Source of the DNA: Pseudocoprococcus catus
GTDB taxonomy: Bacteria > Bacillota > Clostridia > Lachnospirales > Lachnospiraceae
NCBI RefSeq assembly: GCF_902381825.1
Contig: NZ_LR698973.1
Coordinates: 2,616,392 to 2,680,391, forward strand
Length of the DNA: 64,000 nucleotides
Reading direction: 5' to 3'
Below, one piece after another: positions 51,720 to 59,224 of this stretch. The notes beneath the pieces were generated by a model. It was given only the letters and a program-made list of their open reading frames with translations, searched no databases and was not told where the DNA came from. Each line of letters starts with the position of its first letter. Position 1 is the first letter of the stretch. Position numbers and translations under genes: made by a program.

Positions 51720-51910
51720 TTCGCTGAGACTATTCCTCCCGCCGGGAATCCACGTATTTCAATATCGGCTGTCCCTTCCGATATTAGAAATAGTGCTGTG
51801 AACACCTTTAGGTGGAACCAACAGACAAGTGAAACGTCTGTTATTGAGAGGGTATGGGGAGATCCCCATCAAGATAAATCCCATAGGAGAACAGGATGCC
51901 AAATGGCAAT
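51720..51910 (-). other. Candidate ICE oriT
   Basis: The 240 bp between mobC and motif D contain many inverted repeats: ATCGG/CCGAT (51764-51782), CACCT-TT-AGGTG (51803-51814), AACAGAC/GTCTGTT (51820-51842), TGGGGA-GA-TCCCCA (51855-51868) and GCC-AAAT-GGC (51898-51907). On the minus strand CATCCTGT (51898-51891) fits the IncP-type nic consensus YATCYTG|Y and follows the last dyad directly. No other function explains this structure. Site and strand are inferred. Confidence 0.55.
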
Positions 51911-51948
51911 ACTGTTAAACATGGGTGGATCTTGCTCTTATTTGTACT

Positions 51949-51990
51949 CCTCTATATAACGAAACGCTCAGAGGCTGTTTTACAGTGGGG
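51949..51990 (-). promoter_or_regulatory. ICE promoter motif, copy D
   Basis: On the minus strand CCCCACTGTAAAACAGCCTC continues to TGAGCGTTTCGTTATATAGAGG. It has the invariant TGTAAAAC-N15-CGTTATAT core and an AT-rich upstream tract. It points to the mobC-relaxase-thyX-dut-XRE operon and would also transcribe the oriT region. Confidence 0.65.
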
Positions 51991-52527
51991 AAAAAGAAAA
52001 AATATCAAAAAATTGATGATTAATGGTGAGCTTGTGATAGAATGAAAAAAAGAGAAAAGCATAAAGGATGTAGTTGTGGAGAAAATTTGTTATGATTAGA
52101 AAGTTGCTGAACGGAGATATCGATAGAGTTGCTGACATATGGTTAAAGACAAATCTGAAAGCACATTATTTTATTTCCAATCAATACTGGAAAAGTAATT
52201 ATGAACTAATAAAAGAAATGATGTCACAATCCGAAGTCTATGTGTTTGAAACAGATAAAATGATACAAGGATTTGTAGGACTAAATGATGAATATATCGA
52301 AGGTATTTTTGTCTCTGATGAAATGCAGTCATGTGGCATAGGTAAGTTTTTATTGGATTATATTAAGGATAAAAAAGTTAGATTACAATTAAATGTATAT
52401 CAGAAGAATGCCAGAGCAATTTCTTTTTACCAAAGAGAAGGGTTCATTATTCAATGTGAAGGCTTGGATGAAGCTACTGGTGAAAAAGAGTACACCATGC
52501 TATGGAAACGAAAATAGGAATTGGGAA
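51991..52527 (+). repeat. Duplicated GNAT segment, ICE copy
   Basis: About 535 bp match 59419-59961 with only scattered differences. They start at AAAAGAAAAAATATCAAAAA and run past the GNAT stop codon. The left boundary is sharp, directly against promoter motif D. The second copy lies just outside the ICE, beyond its attachment site. Confidence 0.85.
52092..52517 (+). CDS. GNAT acetyltransferase, ICE copy
   Basis: A 141-residue GNAT N-acetyltransferase. The acetyl-CoA loop QSCGIGKFLLDYI lies near residue 83 and FYQREGF near the end. The substrate is unknown. It is about 95 percent identical by eye to the protein at 59522-59941 outside the ICE. It is the first gene of a plus-strand cargo block divergent from the relaxase operon. 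Confidence 0.8.
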   Translation: MIRKLLNGDIDRVADIWLKTNLKAHYFISNQYWKSNYELIKEMMSQSEVYVFETDKMIQGFVGLNDEYIEGIFVSDEMQSCGIGKFLLDYIKDKKVRLQLNVYQKNARAISFYQREGFIIQCEGLDEATGEKEYTMLWKRK

Positions 52528-52547
52528 TTTATGGAGAAGATTGAGTA

Positions 52548-53300
52548 ATGGAAGAGTTTGATACAAGTAATTTGGCGTGGATATTTTATAAATTATTTTA
52601 TGGCATCGATAAGGATGTTGCAGAAAATAAAATTCGAAATTATGTGGAGATTGATTTTGGGAACAGAACCATTGATATGAGTGGCGATACGGATTATAAT
52701 TTTGGAATGGGGTGGTCACATTCTATTAGAGAAAAATACGAAAACTATCTGGAAAAAGTGCCGTCAGAATATGAAAAACTTTATAATACACGATTAGGGA
52801 GATGTGTGAAGCTATATAAATCAGTTTTAAATATTTCACTTATGCCACAGACTGGAAATTTACAAAGTATCAAAAAGGGAATTGGCAATGATAGGCTAGA
52901 CACATTTATATGGGCGCTGGATAGCTACTATATGGATGAAACTTCTTTGTTATTTAATAATTCATCTTTTAATAACACCTCGTATTTGAAGGAATATTTG
53001 GATTTATTTAGAACGGAAAACAGGGAAGAAACTATATATAACTATTGTTATAAGATTTATGGAATAGAAAGCCATGAATTAGTAGATGAGCTAATTATGC
53101 ATGGCAAAGAAGCAATAGATTCACCGGAAAAGGTTATTGCTTATATGAATTATGCCTATAGGTTCTGGTGTCAAAAATTAGCTTATATAAAAAAAAGGAT
53201 GGAATATAATATAGACATCCTTACTGACAAGGAGCAAACAATAATTAAGCAATCGGTAAAAGAAGCAGAAGATGAATTGGATAAATGGTTTGAAACCTAG
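52548..53300 (+). CDS. Unknown protein, 250 residues
   Basis: A soluble, acidic, Tyr/Asn-rich protein (start MEEFDTSNLAWIFYKLFYGI). It has mostly helical character, with no membrane segment, signal peptide or recognised catalytic motif. It is 30 bp after the GNAT gene and 140 bp before an AlbA_2/ATPase gene, in a stretch of low G+C. The cargo position next to a Schlafen-like protein makes a defence or regulatory role possible, but no family can be named. Confidence 0.55.
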   Translation: MEEFDTSNLAWIFYKLFYGIDKDVAENKIRNYVEIDFGNRTIDMSGDTDYNFGMGWSHSIREKYENYLEKVPSEYEKLYNTRLGRCVKLYKSVLNISLMPQTGNLQSIKKGIGNDRLDTFIWALDSYYMDETSLLFNNSSFNNTSYLKEYLDLFRTENREETIYNYCYKIYGIESHELVDELIMHGKEAIDSPEKVIAYMNYAYRFWCQKLAYIKKRMEYNIDILTDKEQTIIKQSVKEAEDELDKWFET

Positions 53301-53336
53301 CATATATAGTTATATGTATTATTTATAAGAAACAAA

Positions 53337-53428
53337 GAAATTCCTGTTTGTGGAATTAACAGAAACGGAACAAGAATATGTTGTTAATGTGATTATGGAC
53401 TGGATCAGTCGGAAAATGAAAGAATAAG
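53337..53428 (+). pseudogene. Gene fragment (C-terminal 28 codons)
   Basis: The frame FLFVELTETEQEYVVNVIMD, then WISRKMKE, ends at a stop and has no start. It resembles the end of a larger protein (the ELTExEQEYV pattern recalls C-termini of DegT/DnrJ aminotransferases). Because it has no upstream part here, it is probably a remnant. Low confidence. Confidence 0.3.
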
Positions 53429-53442
53429 AAGTGGGTGATAAA

Positions 53443-55155
53443 ATGAATCTTTTGTTAGATAATCAGCCTAGTGAGTCAGAACTCCTAGAATTATTAAATA
53501 AACTCATTCAGAATTGGGAAACTGAGGTGGCTGAATTTAAAGAGGCTGGAAAAGACTATGACAAAAACAAAATAGGTCAATATTTTTCAGCAATAAGCAA
53601 CGAGGCAAATCTTAAAGGATTACAGCATGGATGGCTTGTGTTTGGTGTTAGAAATAAAAATAAAGAGATTGTTGGGTCTGATTATAGGAACACAAAAGGG
53701 TTGGATACCTTGAAACAGGAGATATCAGTAGGGACAACTGGAGGAATTTCCTTTATCGAAATATATGAGGTGTATCCAGAAGTTAGAGGCGAAAAGAAGA
53801 GGGTGATACTTTTCCAAATTCCAGCTGCGACAACTGCAACACCAACTGGTTGGAATGATCATTTTTATGGCCGAAATGGAGAATCACTTGGAGCCTTATC
53901 TGTAGAAGAATTGGATCGTATTCGCGGGCAGGAGAAAAAAGACTGGTCAAAGCAGATTATTCCAGAAGCAAAGATTGAGTATTTGGATAAAGAAGCGGTT
54001 GCTCTTGCCAGAGAGAATTATAAAAAGAAAATGAATAAGCCCTATATCAGTGATGAAGTGAATCAGATGACGGATGAACAATTTTTGACAAAATTAAAAC
54101 TGATAATAAATGGGAAGATTACAAATGCAGCTATGCTGTTATTGGGAAGAGAGGATTATGATTATCTTTTCAACACAGTGCCAGAGGCATCATGGAGAGT
54201 ATTTGATTCAAGAAATGAAATCAGCGATTATGAGATATTTAAAATACCATATATCACGTTGAGTGAGAGGCTTTTTGGAAAAATACGAAATTTGACCTAT
54301 CGGTATATGCCTAATCAGTTAACGCTTTTTCCAACGGAAACCAAACAATATGATATGTGGCTACTAAGAGAGTTACTTAACAATTGTATTGCTCATTCTG
54401 AATATACCTTGGGTGGAAGAATTTATTTGAATGAATTTGAAGATAAAATCATTCTTACAAATCCAGGCTCTTTTTTGCCAGGAAAAATAGAAAAGGTGCT
54501 GGATCCAGGATATAATCCGCCTTTTTATAGAAATCAGCTTCTAGCAGAGACAATGGTAAAACTCAATATGATTGATTCGCAATCCATTGGAATTAGAAGA
54601 GTATTCCGGATTCAAAGAGATCGATATTTTCCTCTGCCAGATTATGATTTATCCAACAGACAGCAGGTTAAAGTTTGCGTGTATGGAAAGGTGTTGGATG
54701 AGAACTATTCTCAGATACTGTTTGCTAATCCTGATTTTGATCTGGAGACCGTGTTCTTGATTGACTGTGTTCAGAAGCGCATAACAATTGATAAAGAAGC
54801 GATTAAACATTTGAGAAAATTAAAAGTAATAGAAGGAAAATCGCCAAATATATTCTTATCTGCATCTGTATCAGAGACCATCGGTGAACAGAGTCAATAT
54901 GTAAAAAATAAGGCATTTAATGACCAGTATTATAGGGATCTTATTGTAAAGTATCTGGAGCAATACGGTTCTGCCAAAAAAAGAGATGTTAGAGAACTGC
55001 TGTGGGATAAACTGCCAGAAGTAATGGATGATAAGCAGAAAGAGAGTAAAGTAAAGAATCTTTTAGCTCAAATGAGAAGAACGGGAATAATCACAACAGA
55101 TTCTGAGAATCAACAGAAGTCATCTTGGATACTTGTCAAGGATTTAAACAAGTAA
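53443..55155 (+). CDS. AlbA_2 (Schlafen-like) + HATPase_c_4 protein
   Basis: A 570-residue protein. The N-terminal AlbA_2 / divergent AAA-4 domain (about 15-150) includes TEVAEFKEAGKD and QHGWLVFGVRNKNKEIVG. A GHKL-type ATPase segment (about 300-400) includes LLRELLNNCIAHSEYTLGG and IILTNPGSFLPGKI. A winged-helix-like C-terminus (about 480-570) follows. Such proteins are usually annotated as transcriptional regulators or ATP-binding proteins and are frequent cargo of mobile elements; some take part in phage defence. It ends before a strong nested terminator. Confidence 0.78.
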   Translation: MNLLLDNQPSESELLELLNKLIQNWETEVAEFKEAGKDYDKNKIGQYFSAISNEANLKGLQHGWLVFGVRNKNKEIVGSDYRNTKGLDTLKQEISVGTTGGISFIEIYEVYPEVRGEKKRVILFQIPAATTATPTGWNDHFYGRNGESLGALSVEELDRIRGQEKKDWSKQIIPEAKIEYLDKEAVALARENYKKKMNKPYISDEVNQMTDEQFLTKLKLIINGKITNAAMLLLGREDYDYLFNTVPEASWRVFDSRNEISDYEIFKIPYITLSERLFGKIRNLTYRYMPNQLTLFPTETKQYDMWLLRELLNNCIAHSEYTLGGRIYLNEFEDKIILTNPGSFLPGKIEKVLDPGYNPPFYRNQLLAETMVKLNMIDSQSIGIRRVFRIQRDRYFPLPDYDLSNRQQVKVCVYGKVLDENYSQILFANPDFDLETVFLIDCVQKRITIDKEAIKHLRKLKVIEGKSPNIFLSASVSETIGEQSQYVKNKAFNDQYYRDLIVKYLEQYGSAKKRDVRELLWDKLPEVMDDKQKESKVKNLLAQMRRTGIITTDSENQQKSSWILVKDLNK

Positions 55156-55174
55156 GAAGCAAATTTTATCCAAG

Positions 55175-55230
55175 ATTTATCCAAGCTGATGCGAAAAAAC
55201 CTTTAAAAACAAGGTTTTTCTTGGATAAAT
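55175..55230 (+). terminator. Nested hairpin terminator after the AlbA_2 gene
   Basis: ATTTATCCAAG (55175-55185) pairs with CTTGGATAAAT (55220-55230). Inside, AAAAACCTT pairs with AAGGTTTTT. A second ATCCAAG copy directly upstream could form an alternative pairing. Confidence 0.65.
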
Positions 55231-55344
55231 TGAAATGACCAAAGTTAAAAAAACAAGGTTTAACCAAGAAAGTTGACTTTGTAGCATATTGATATTTCGT
55301 CAAAAATCCTGAAGTATACAAACAAAAAGAAGAAAAAAGAATTG

Positions 55345-55510
55345 CTAATACACAGGACATTTTCAATTAATAAAAGAGAGGTAGTGGAAATCTATTGCTT
55401 CATTTCAGTATACGACAATTAATTCAGTTTTCATCCAAGCGCATACTTCCAATATGAAGCCGCCTCATACTGCCTGGATTCTGAGAATATCGGTATGGGC
55501 TTGTTGTTGA
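55345..55510 (-). pseudogene. Decayed copy of the XRE gene 3' end
   Basis: On the minus strand about 55505-55410 reads PIPIFSESRQYEAASYWKYA, then an early stop. This matches the tail of the intact gene at 47985 (EPREYEAAEYWRYELGAELD). The downstream hairpin and an ACACAGGA motif (55350) are also shared with 47905-47970. It is a relic of a second copy of that operon end, decayed beyond function. Confidence 0.6.
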
Positions 55511-55915
55511 GTTAAAAATGAATTTCAAGAGTGTATGGATTCATAATTCCATATGCTCTTTTCTTTACTGAATTTCAGAGAAAAATGCAAAATTTAAAAA
55601 AGATTGCTTTTTGCAACCAGATACCATTTTCTATTCTACAATCTTCGTCATAATAAAAATATCTCCATCATTTCAAAGGAGAATGACGGAGATATTTCGC
55701 CCTGCTTATTCTTGTAGTAACCAATCGGCTATATCGTGAATTTCGATACCTTCATAGCTATATAGGGGGATGTTTGGTTGCTCTCGTGATTGTTTTCATA
55801 TAGTCACCTACTTTCAAAAATACAATTTTTTTTATTTTTTGAAAGTGGAAACTATGTAAAGGCAACCCGATTTTTTACTTAATTTCAGAAAAAATGCAAA
55901 AATTTCAAAAAATTT
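55511..55915. other. Gene-poor AT-rich stretch with relics
   Basis: No intact gene is visible. An inverted repeat, ATATCTCCATCATT / GAATGACGGAGATAT, lies at 55659-55695 and resembles the one at 58714-58749. On the minus strand 55795-55706 a 29-codon open tail (SYEGIEIHDIADWLLQE then stop) looks like the end of a lost gene. The region separates the cargo from the excision module. Confidence 0.4.
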
Positions 55916-55922
55916 GCTTTTG

Positions 55923-55962
55923 ACCACTGTAAAACATGCTCTGAGCGTTTCGTTATATGAAG
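55923..55962 (+). promoter_or_regulatory. ICE promoter motif, copy E
   Basis: CCACTGTAAAACATGCTCTG continues to AGCGTTTCGTTATATGAAGGG. The core and the 15-nt spacer are as in the other copies, and an A-tract (55875-55915) lies upstream. It stands 43 bp before the small Xis-like gene. Confidence 0.7.
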
Positions 55963-56005
55963 GGATAATTTTTCTTTCATATTTCAAAGAAAAGAGGATA
56001 AAGAA

Positions 56006-56182
56006 ATGTCAGAGAAAAGATGTTATACAGTTCAGGAGTTACAGGAAATCTTAGGAGTCAGCAGACCTACTATTTATAACCTTTTAAAGAAAAAGGAATT
56101 CCGGTGGATCCAGTTGGATGGCGGAAAGTATCGCATCTCTAAGAAGAGTTTCGACGACTGGCTCGATAACTTGGAACAGTAA
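56006..56182 (+). CDS. Excisionase-like small HTH protein
   Basis: A 58-residue protein (MSEKRCYTVQELQEILGVSR, then TIYNLLKKKEF) that is a single MerR/excisionase-type winged helix (HTH_17). It lies directly under promoter motif E and is closed off by a strong terminator before the next gene. This fits a recombination directionality factor induced together with transfer genes while the integrase is transcribed separately. Xis function is inferred from fold and place. Confidence 0.7.
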   Translation: MSEKRCYTVQELQEILGVSRPTIYNLLKKKEFRWIQLDGGKYRISKKSFDDWLDNLEQ

Positions 56183-56188
56183 AAAAAC

Positions 56189-56239
56189 AGGGTGTTGATC
56201 AGGCAGATTTTGTCTGCAATCGACATCCTAAATTTTTTT
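56189..56239 (+). terminator. Terminator after the Xis-like gene
   Basis: An arm AGGGTGTTGATCAGGCAGA (56189-56207) pairs with TCTGCAATCGACATCCT (56213-56229) with one bulge, and a T run follows. It isolates the Xis-like gene from the integrase genes. Confidence 0.75.
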
Positions 56240-56303
56240 CTGGATTTGAGATATGATATAAGAAAAAAACACTAACACTAAAAAGACAGGAAGTGAAGAA
56301 TAA

Positions 56304-57293
56304 ATGGCAACAGCAATTATGAAACAAAAAGAAGTTCCAGAAATGGACGATGTTGAAGAAATCATTTCGAAGATTTCAGAAGAAAGTCCTTACAAACGGC
56401 GTCCAACACAAAAGAGAACCTGGATGACAGTGCCGGAAATGGGAAAGCTGCTGGGATTAAAAAAGACAGATCGATACTGGCTGGTGCACAAAAATGTTTT
56501 TGAATCAAAAGAGATTGCAGGAAAGATACGAATCAATATTGCCAGCTTTGAAAAATGGTACGCCAATCAGATTAAATATCATAAAGTTACCGGAGAAGAA
56601 CCAGGGAAAGAATTGAAATCCTGGTCCTATTCTGTTAAGGAAGTCGCGGATCTGTTGGACGTTGATGATTATCTTGTTTATGAATTACTCAAGAAAAATC
56701 AAATGGAAGCTGTTATTGTCGATTACTGGAAACGAATACCAAAAGAATCTTTTCAGAACTGGTATAAAAGCCAGACCCGGTATCGAACAAAGGAAGACAG
56801 AGAAAAAGACGCTCTTCTGGAAGAGGCAACTATTACGATGCCTGAGATGGCGCAGCTGCTTGGAACAACCAGAAGCACAGTATATACAATTCTTGATAAT
56901 CCAAAGTATAGTCATTTTTTTGAATTCATTGTGATTGCAGAAAAGAAAAGGATCACAAAAGAGAGTTTTCAAAAATTCCTGGAAGGTCAGGATCGGTATA
57001 AACTGGATCCATCGAATGATTATGAAGAACTTGCACAGGAACAGAATATTGCGCTAGCTAATTTCCGGCGGAAGAAATTATCACAAACCGGAATAAGAGG
57101 AAGCAATGGAAATATAAAGTATCTTACTTTTGATGAAGCTTCCTATCTGGCAAAGGTCAGCAGAAGCATGATCAACAAGTGGGCGGATAAAGGAAAGTTC
57201 ACAGTAATAAAAGTTGGCAGTCGAGTTAGGATCCGTCGGGATGAATTTGAAGACTGGATGGAACAAAGAGATTTGGAAAGGAGCATGCAATAA
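56304..57293 (+). CDS. Protein with four excisionase-type HTH domains
   Basis: A 329-residue protein built of four HTH_17/excisionase-like units: TWMTVPEMGKLLGLKKTDRY (about 40), SYSVKEVADLLDVDDYLVYE (about 110), ITMPEMAQLLGTTRSTVYTI (about 178) and YLTFDEASYLAKVSRSMINK (about 275). Each is followed by a basic RI-x3-F-x2-W or similar strand. It may bind an array of sites at the ICE ends as an architectural excision or integration factor. It ends 1 bp before the integrase start. The role is inferred. Confidence 0.7.
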   Translation: MATAIMKQKEVPEMDDVEEIISKISEESPYKRRPTQKRTWMTVPEMGKLLGLKKTDRYWLVHKNVFESKEIAGKIRINIASFEKWYANQIKYHKVTGEEPGKELKSWSYSVKEVADLLDVDDYLVYELLKKNQMEAVIVDYWKRIPKESFQNWYKSQTRYRTKEDREKDALLEEATITMPEMAQLLGTTRSTVYTILDNPKYSHFFEFIVIAEKKRITKESFQKFLEGQDRYKLDPSNDYEELAQEQNIALANFRRKKLSQTGIRGSNGNIKYLTFDEASYLAKVSRSMINKWADKGKFTVIKVGSRVRIRRDEFEDWMEQRDLERSMQ

Positions 57294-57294
57294 T

Positions 57295-58686
57295 ATGGCA
57301 TCAATAAGAGAACGAAACGGAAAATTCAATGTAATCTATTCTTATACGAATGAAAAAGGTGAGAGGAAACAGAAATGGGAAACCTATGAAACAAAAGCCG
57401 AAGCAAAGAGAAGAAAAAAAGAAATTGAATATAAAAAAGAGATGGGATCATTTGTCGTCCGTAAATGCAAAACACTGGATGAGCTTATTACAGAATATGT
57501 TGCATTGTATGGAAAAGAAAACTGGGCACTTTCTACATATGAAGGAAATGTCTCTCTTATCAATAACTATATCCTTCCGGTCATTGGTGATGCAAAGCTG
57601 TCAGAGATCAATACCCGATTCATCGAAAGATATTATCAGAGTCTTTTGAAGAGGCGTGCTGTTATCAATCCATTAAATAAAACAAGTAGAAATGAATTTG
57701 TATCGTCCAGTACAGTCAGGGATGTTAATAAGCTGCTTAGGAACTGTTTTGAGCAGGCAGTGAAATGGGAATTGATGGAGAAGAATCCCTGCACTCATGC
57801 GACTGTGCCAAAACATAAATCACAAAAAAGAGACATCTGGACAGCGGATACATTGATGTATGCGCTTAGTGTCTGTGAAGATGAACGATTAAAGCTCGCA
57901 ATTAATCTATCGTTTTCATGCTCCTTACGACTTGGAGAGCTGCTTGGTCTTACCTGGGATTGTGTAGATATCTCTCCTGAGGCAATTGAAGAAAATCGTG
58001 CATATGTCTTTATTAATAAAGAATCACAGCGTATAAGAAAAGAATCTTTGAATGCACTGGATGGAAAAGATGTGTTGTTGGTATTCCCGACAAATCATAA
58101 GAAGAATTCTACGGTACGTATTCTGAAAACACCGAAGACAGAAAGCAGTGTACGTAAAATTTTCTTACCGAAAAGTGTTGCTAATATGCTTGTAGAATGG
58201 AAAGCGGAACAGGATGAAATGAAAGAAATCCTTGGTGATGAATATATGGACTATAACCTGGTTATGGCAAGTACCTTTGGGCTTCCTCTTGGTGATGGAG
58301 CAATCCGTGGTCCTTTAAAGAAACTAATTGAAGACTATAATCTCCCACCGGTTGTATTTCACAGTTTTCGTCATAGCAGTGTTACTTATAAGCTGAAACT
58401 GAATGGTGGAGACATCAAAGCGGTACAGGGTGATTCCGGCCATGCTCAGGTCAATATGGTTACGGATGTGTACTCTCATATTCTGGATGATGACCGAAGG
58501 AAAAATGCAGAGCTTTTTGAAGAAGCGTTTTATGAGAAAAAGAATCTGGATCCACAGATGCATGTACAGCAGGAAAATAATAATGCAACTGTTGCTGATG
58601 AAGTCAATCCGGAACTTTTGGCAAAAGTGTTGGCAAATCCAGAGATGCGGGCATTGCTCAATTCACTGGCGAAGACGATGAAGTAA
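57295..58686 (+). CDS. int: Tyrosine integrase of the ICE
   Basis: A 463-residue tyrosine recombinase. It has an N-terminal arm-binding domain (about 1-60), a core-binding domain (about 62-180) and a catalytic domain with Arg in CSLRLGELLGL (about 225), HSFRHSSVTY (about 360) and GHAQVNMVTDVYSHI with the active Tyr (about 390-400). It integrates the ICE at the tRNA-Arg(CCT) 3' end found 440 bp downstream. It is coupled to the four-HTH gene and transcribed after a terminator, so probably independently of motif E. Confidence 0.93.
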   Translation: MASIRERNGKFNVIYSYTNEKGERKQKWETYETKAEAKRRKKEIEYKKEMGSFVVRKCKTLDELITEYVALYGKENWALSTYEGNVSLINNYILPVIGDAKLSEINTRFIERYYQSLLKRRAVINPLNKTSRNEFVSSSTVRDVNKLLRNCFEQAVKWELMEKNPCTHATVPKHKSQKRDIWTADTLMYALSVCEDERLKLAINLSFSCSLRLGELLGLTWDCVDISPEAIEENRAYVFINKESQRIRKESLNALDGKDVLLVFPTNHKKNSTVRILKTPKTESSVRKIFLPKSVANMLVEWKAEQDEMKEILGDEYMDYNLVMASTFGLPLGDGAIRGPLKKLIEDYNLPPVVFHSFRHSSVTYKLKLNGGDIKAVQGDSGHAQVNMVTDVYSHILDDDRRKNAELFEEAFYEKKNLDPQMHVQQENNNATVADEVNPELLAKVLANPEMRALLNSLAKTMK

Positions 58687-58713
58687 TTAGTCTATCTCCA
58701 TCATATCTATTGG

Positions 58714-58749
58714 AATCTCCATCATTTGATGATGGAATGATGGAGATTC
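58714..58749 (+). terminator. Inverted repeat after the integrase
   Basis: AATCTCCATCATT pairs with AATGATGGAGATT around GATGATGG-type sequence. It probably terminates the integrase transcript. A related inverted repeat lies at 55659-55695 on the other side of the integration module. Confidence 0.6.
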
Positions 58750-59120
58750 AGTTACAAAAAAGGTTACAGATATTTTTACTGAATAAAATTTGCCAGTCAA
58801 AAACGCATGGACAAACCGTCTCGTATGCGTTATATTATTTATAGACAAGAAAATATCTTGTGCTTTCGATAGGAAGTTTAATTGAATACTGTTTACCATG
58901 ATCGAACGTACGAAGCATGGTGGTCATATAACAGATGTCGATGGTAATATCAAGGCATTCCCCAATTATTAGCTGGAGCAAACAATCAGCTAACTTTCAG
59001 AGCTTTACAGAGCTTGACAGAGGGGGTATTCAGAATAACTCAAATTGAATCGGAAACAGTTTTTAATAGTGTCCCATATGGGTTTACCTTACCTCAGATT
59101 GACAGAGAGTGACAATAGGT
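58750..59120. other. Right-end region of the ICE, no gene
   Basis: No supported gene lies here. It holds AACGCAT/ATGCGTT arms near 58801-58832, a possible 24-codon ORF (58898-58972) without a ribosome site, and two GACAGAG(A/G)G-type sequences near the attachment site. Integrase arm sites are expected here. Confidence 0.4.
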
Positions 59121-59126
59121 TGGAGC

Positions 59127-59169
59127 CCTCCTAAGCGAGGGGTCGGAGGTTCAAATCCTCTTGGCGACG
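59127..59169 (+). other. ICE attachment site: 3' half of tRNA-Arg(CCT)
   Basis: The sequence has the anticodon loop CTCCTAA (59128-59134), the stem half GCGAG, the variable region, a T-arm (GGAGG-TTCAAAT-CCTCT) and an acceptor strand TGGCGAC plus discriminator G. The 5' half of the tRNA is missing: the bases before the anticodon loop (GGAGC) cannot pair with GCGAG. It is therefore the crossover-core copy left at the integrase-proximal end. The full tRNA should lie at the other ICE end. Confidence 0.75.
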
Positions 59170-59177
59170 GTTTTCAA

Positions 59178-59224
59178 AGCGTTCGAAAATGTTAGCTGAA
59201 TTAGCTGACAGCGAACGCTTTTCT
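59178..59224 (+). terminator. Terminator following the tRNA half
   Basis: AGCGTTCG (59178-59185) pairs with CGAACGCT (59212-59219), followed by TTTT. It is the natural terminator of the original tRNA gene. The interval 59225-59521 holds no gene but repeated AGCTAAC/TTAGCTGA motifs. Confidence 0.7.

Larger units (their letters stand above)
1..59169. mobile_element. Integrative conjugative element (ICE), left end outside window
   Basis: The block contains a tyrosine integrase, Xis-like proteins, a MobP-type relaxase with MobC, a VirD4 coupling protein, VirB4, VirB6-like, PrgI and NlpC/P60 transfer genes, topoisomerase III and ArdC/YodL accessory genes. This is the gene set of the Tn916-Tn1549 superfamily. 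The right end is the 3' half of a tRNA-Arg(CCT) at about 59127-59169, 440 bp beyond the integrase. The left end is not seen: the leftmost gene is cut by the window edge and no second tRNA copy is visible. The element carries a nested IME and at least two cargo blocks. Identification as an ICE is firm; its total length is unknown. Confidence 0.9.

Noticed and set aside
58898..58972. A 24-codon ORF near the ICE right end
   Set aside because: No ribosome site and no recognisable protein; it probably arises by chance in the attachment region.
59121..59169. A complete tRNA-Arg gene
   Set aside because: Only the anticodon loop and 3' half fit. The bases before it do not form the anticodon stem, D-arm or acceptor, so it is an attachment-site fragment.
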